DNA from: Ligilactobacillus ceti DSM 22408
GTDB lineage: Bacteria > Bacillota > Bacilli > Lactobacillales > Lactobacillaceae
Assembly (NCBI RefSeq): GCF_000423245.1
Contig: NZ_AUHP01000012.1
Span: forward strand, 62,001-126,000
Length of the DNA: 64,000 bases
Reading direction: 5' to 3'
Each line of letters begins with the position of its first letter. The first letter of the stretch is position 1. The notes under the pieces are model-generated. The model made no database searches. It had not been told where the DNA came from and saw only the letters and a list, made by a program, of their open reading frames with translations. Both the position numbers and the translations under genes were made by a program. This document shows, in pieces, positions 62,879 to 64,000 of the stretch.

Positions 62879-64000
62879 TCATTCTTTTTTCGGAACGATT
62901 CCTAATATTTCATTTAGTTCTTGTTCTTTTTCAACTTTTTTCTTATTTTCTTGTAATTCAAGTTCTGTTGTTTTCATAAAACCTTCTTGTTGCAAGGTAA
63001 CCTGACCTTGTTCAATCGCGAAAATCCGCGGTTCTTCAATCAAATTTTGCGCCACATCCGTTAATTGCGGTGTTGTTAAAAAGGTTTGAACTTTTCCTTG
63101 AATTGTTTTCAATAACAAAGTTTGTCTTTGGCTATCAAGTTCTGATAAAACGTCATCTAATAATAAAATCGGATACTCACCTGTTTTTTCATACATCACA
63201 TCAATTTCCGCCAACTTTAAAGCTAAAGCAGCCGTTCTTTGTTGTCCTTGTGAGCCATAAATTTGAACATTTTTATCATTCAATAAGATTCGCATATCAT
63301 CACGGTGCGGTCCAACTAAAGTTGTTCCACGCTTGATTTCATAGTTTTTCAACTTTTGATATTCAGCTTTTAAAGCTTTTTGTAAATTTTCAACTGTTAA
63401 TTCCGAGGCTGTCATTTCTGAAAATTCTTTTAAACTACAATCATAGACTAACTTCAACTCTTCTTTCGCTTGACTAATTTCACTTTGCGTTTTTTGAGCA
63501 TGTTTTTCTAAAATTTGTAAAAATTGTTGCCGCTTAAAAATTACTTGACTACCATAAATTGCTAGTTGATCTGATAAAACATCTAAATAGAGTTCATCTT
63601 GAGCTTGTTTTTGCCGTAACATTTTCAAATATTGATTTTTTTGTTTTAAGACTTGGCGATATTGCGATAAACTCGCTAAATATTGACTATCAATTTGGCC
63701 AAATTCCATATCAATAAAACGTCGCCGGAGAGTCGGTGCTCCTTTAACAAGAGCTAAATCTTCTGGTGCAAATAAAATCACATTTAATTGACCTAAATAT
63801 TGCGAAAGTCGCGCTTTTTCCAATTGGTTAACTAACGCTTTTTTGCCTTTTTTATTTAAGATTAAATCTAATTTTGATTTACCTAATCGCCGTTGGATTG
63901 TTCCAGAAATTTTCGCAAACTCCTCTTCAAACGCAATCATTTCTTTATCATTCGTAGTTCGATGACTCCGCGCTAAAGCTAAAACATAGATTGCTTCTAA
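62879..64000 (-). CDS. recF: DNA replication/repair protein RecF (N-terminus outside the window)
   Basis: The C-terminal ~373 residues are inside; the frame stays open to base 64000 (LEAIYVLALARSHRTTND ...), so the start and Walker A lie to the right. The ABC-type signature is YGSQGQQRTAALALKLAE and Walker B is YPILLLDDVLSELD. RecF loads RecA at gaps with RecO and RecR. After the usual RecF end the protein carries a charged ~30-residue tail (LELQENKKKVEKEQELNEIL). It precedes gyrB by ~45 bases. Confidence 0.96.
   Translation of the reverse strand, partial: LEAIYVLALARSHRTTNDKEMIAFEEEFAKISGTIQRRLGKSKLDLILNKKGKKALVNQLEKARLSQYLGQLNVILFAPEDLALVKGAPTLRRRFIDMEFGQIDSQYLASLSQYRQVLKQKNQYLKMLRQKQAQDELYLDVLSDQLAIYGSQVIFKRQQFLQILEKHAQKTQSEISQAKEELKLVYDCSLKEFSEMTASELTVENLQKALKAEYQKLKNYEIKRGTTLVGPHRDDMRILLNDKNVQIYGSQGQQRTAALALKLAEIDVMYEKTGEYPILLLDDVLSELDSQRQTLLLKTIQGKVQTFLTTPQLTDVAQNLIEEPRIFAIEQGQVTLQQEGFMKTTELELQENKKKVEKEQELNEILGIVPKKE

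Overview
The window looks like a chromosomal segment from near the replication origin of a low-GC Lactobacillales bacterium, most likely Lactobacillaceae. The evidence is the AT-rich DNA, the RexAB-type (AddAB type 2) nuclease genes, PepC, class III fructose bisphosphatase, a YSIRK/LPXTG surface protein, and the block recF-gyrB-gyrA ... rpsF-ssb-rpsR ... gdpP-rplI-dnaB ... purA ... walRKHI. The genus cannot be fixed from sequence alone. dnaA, dnaN and oriC should lie just past the right end, so leftward (minus) transcription is the leading-strand direction. Most housekeeping genes are on minus.

Layout, left to right. 0-9 kb: addA (cut by the window edge), addB, pepC, prs and proBA. 9-15.5 kb: a small membrane protein, two tandem PEP-hydrolase-like TIM-barrel genes (one fused to an AraC DNA-binding domain) behind a cre-overlapped promoter and structured leader, then a nucleobase permease and a nucleoside transporter. 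15.5-20.1 kb: a CoA-disulfide reductase/rhodanese fusion, a single-domain rhodanese, and an hsdM-hsdS pair whose methylase has a damaged catalytic motif. 20.4-32.6 kb: walIHKR, a thioesterase, purA, cutC, dnaB, rplI and gdpP. 32.7-50.2 kb is an accessory block set between gdpP and rpsR. It holds a histidine-phosphatase-fold protein without its catalytic RHG motif, a ribose operon (rbsK, rbsD, FucP-type transporter), a DUF1002 protein, GtrA plus a tiny membrane protein, a MupG + lactose/cellobiose-type PTS operon, an SPFH protein, fbp, a GH13 neopullulanase-type enzyme, a DHA2-type exporter, a membrane-anchored protein and a zinc-ribbon protein. 50.3-64 kb: an alpha/beta hydrolase, rpsF-ssb-rpsR, a 58-residue Cys/His-rich protein, two convergent LPXTG surface proteins, gyrA, gyrB and recF (cut by the window edge).

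Two families of chromosome-organisation sites overlay the genes. Three parS sites (9645, 51198, 51276; two perfect) match the ParB/Spo0J consensus. Four sites (20315, 25902, 43222, 60853; three perfect) match the Noc-binding palindrome ATTTCCCGGGAAAT. All sit between genes. Nearly every transcription unit ends in a clear Rho-independent terminator, and several promoters carry recognisable operators: CcpA cre sites, a LacI-type palindrome before rbsK, a GntR/NagR-type palindrome inside the PTS promoter, and PurBox matches near purA and the purine transporters.

The best candidates for undescribed biology are the TIM-barrel/AraC pair with its leader, the HsdM/HsdS complex that looks catalytically dead yet keeps a good promoter, the CCG-variant phosphatase, and the MupG-PTS operon under an amino-sugar-type operator. 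No tRNA, rRNA, CRISPR array or insertion sequence was recognised.
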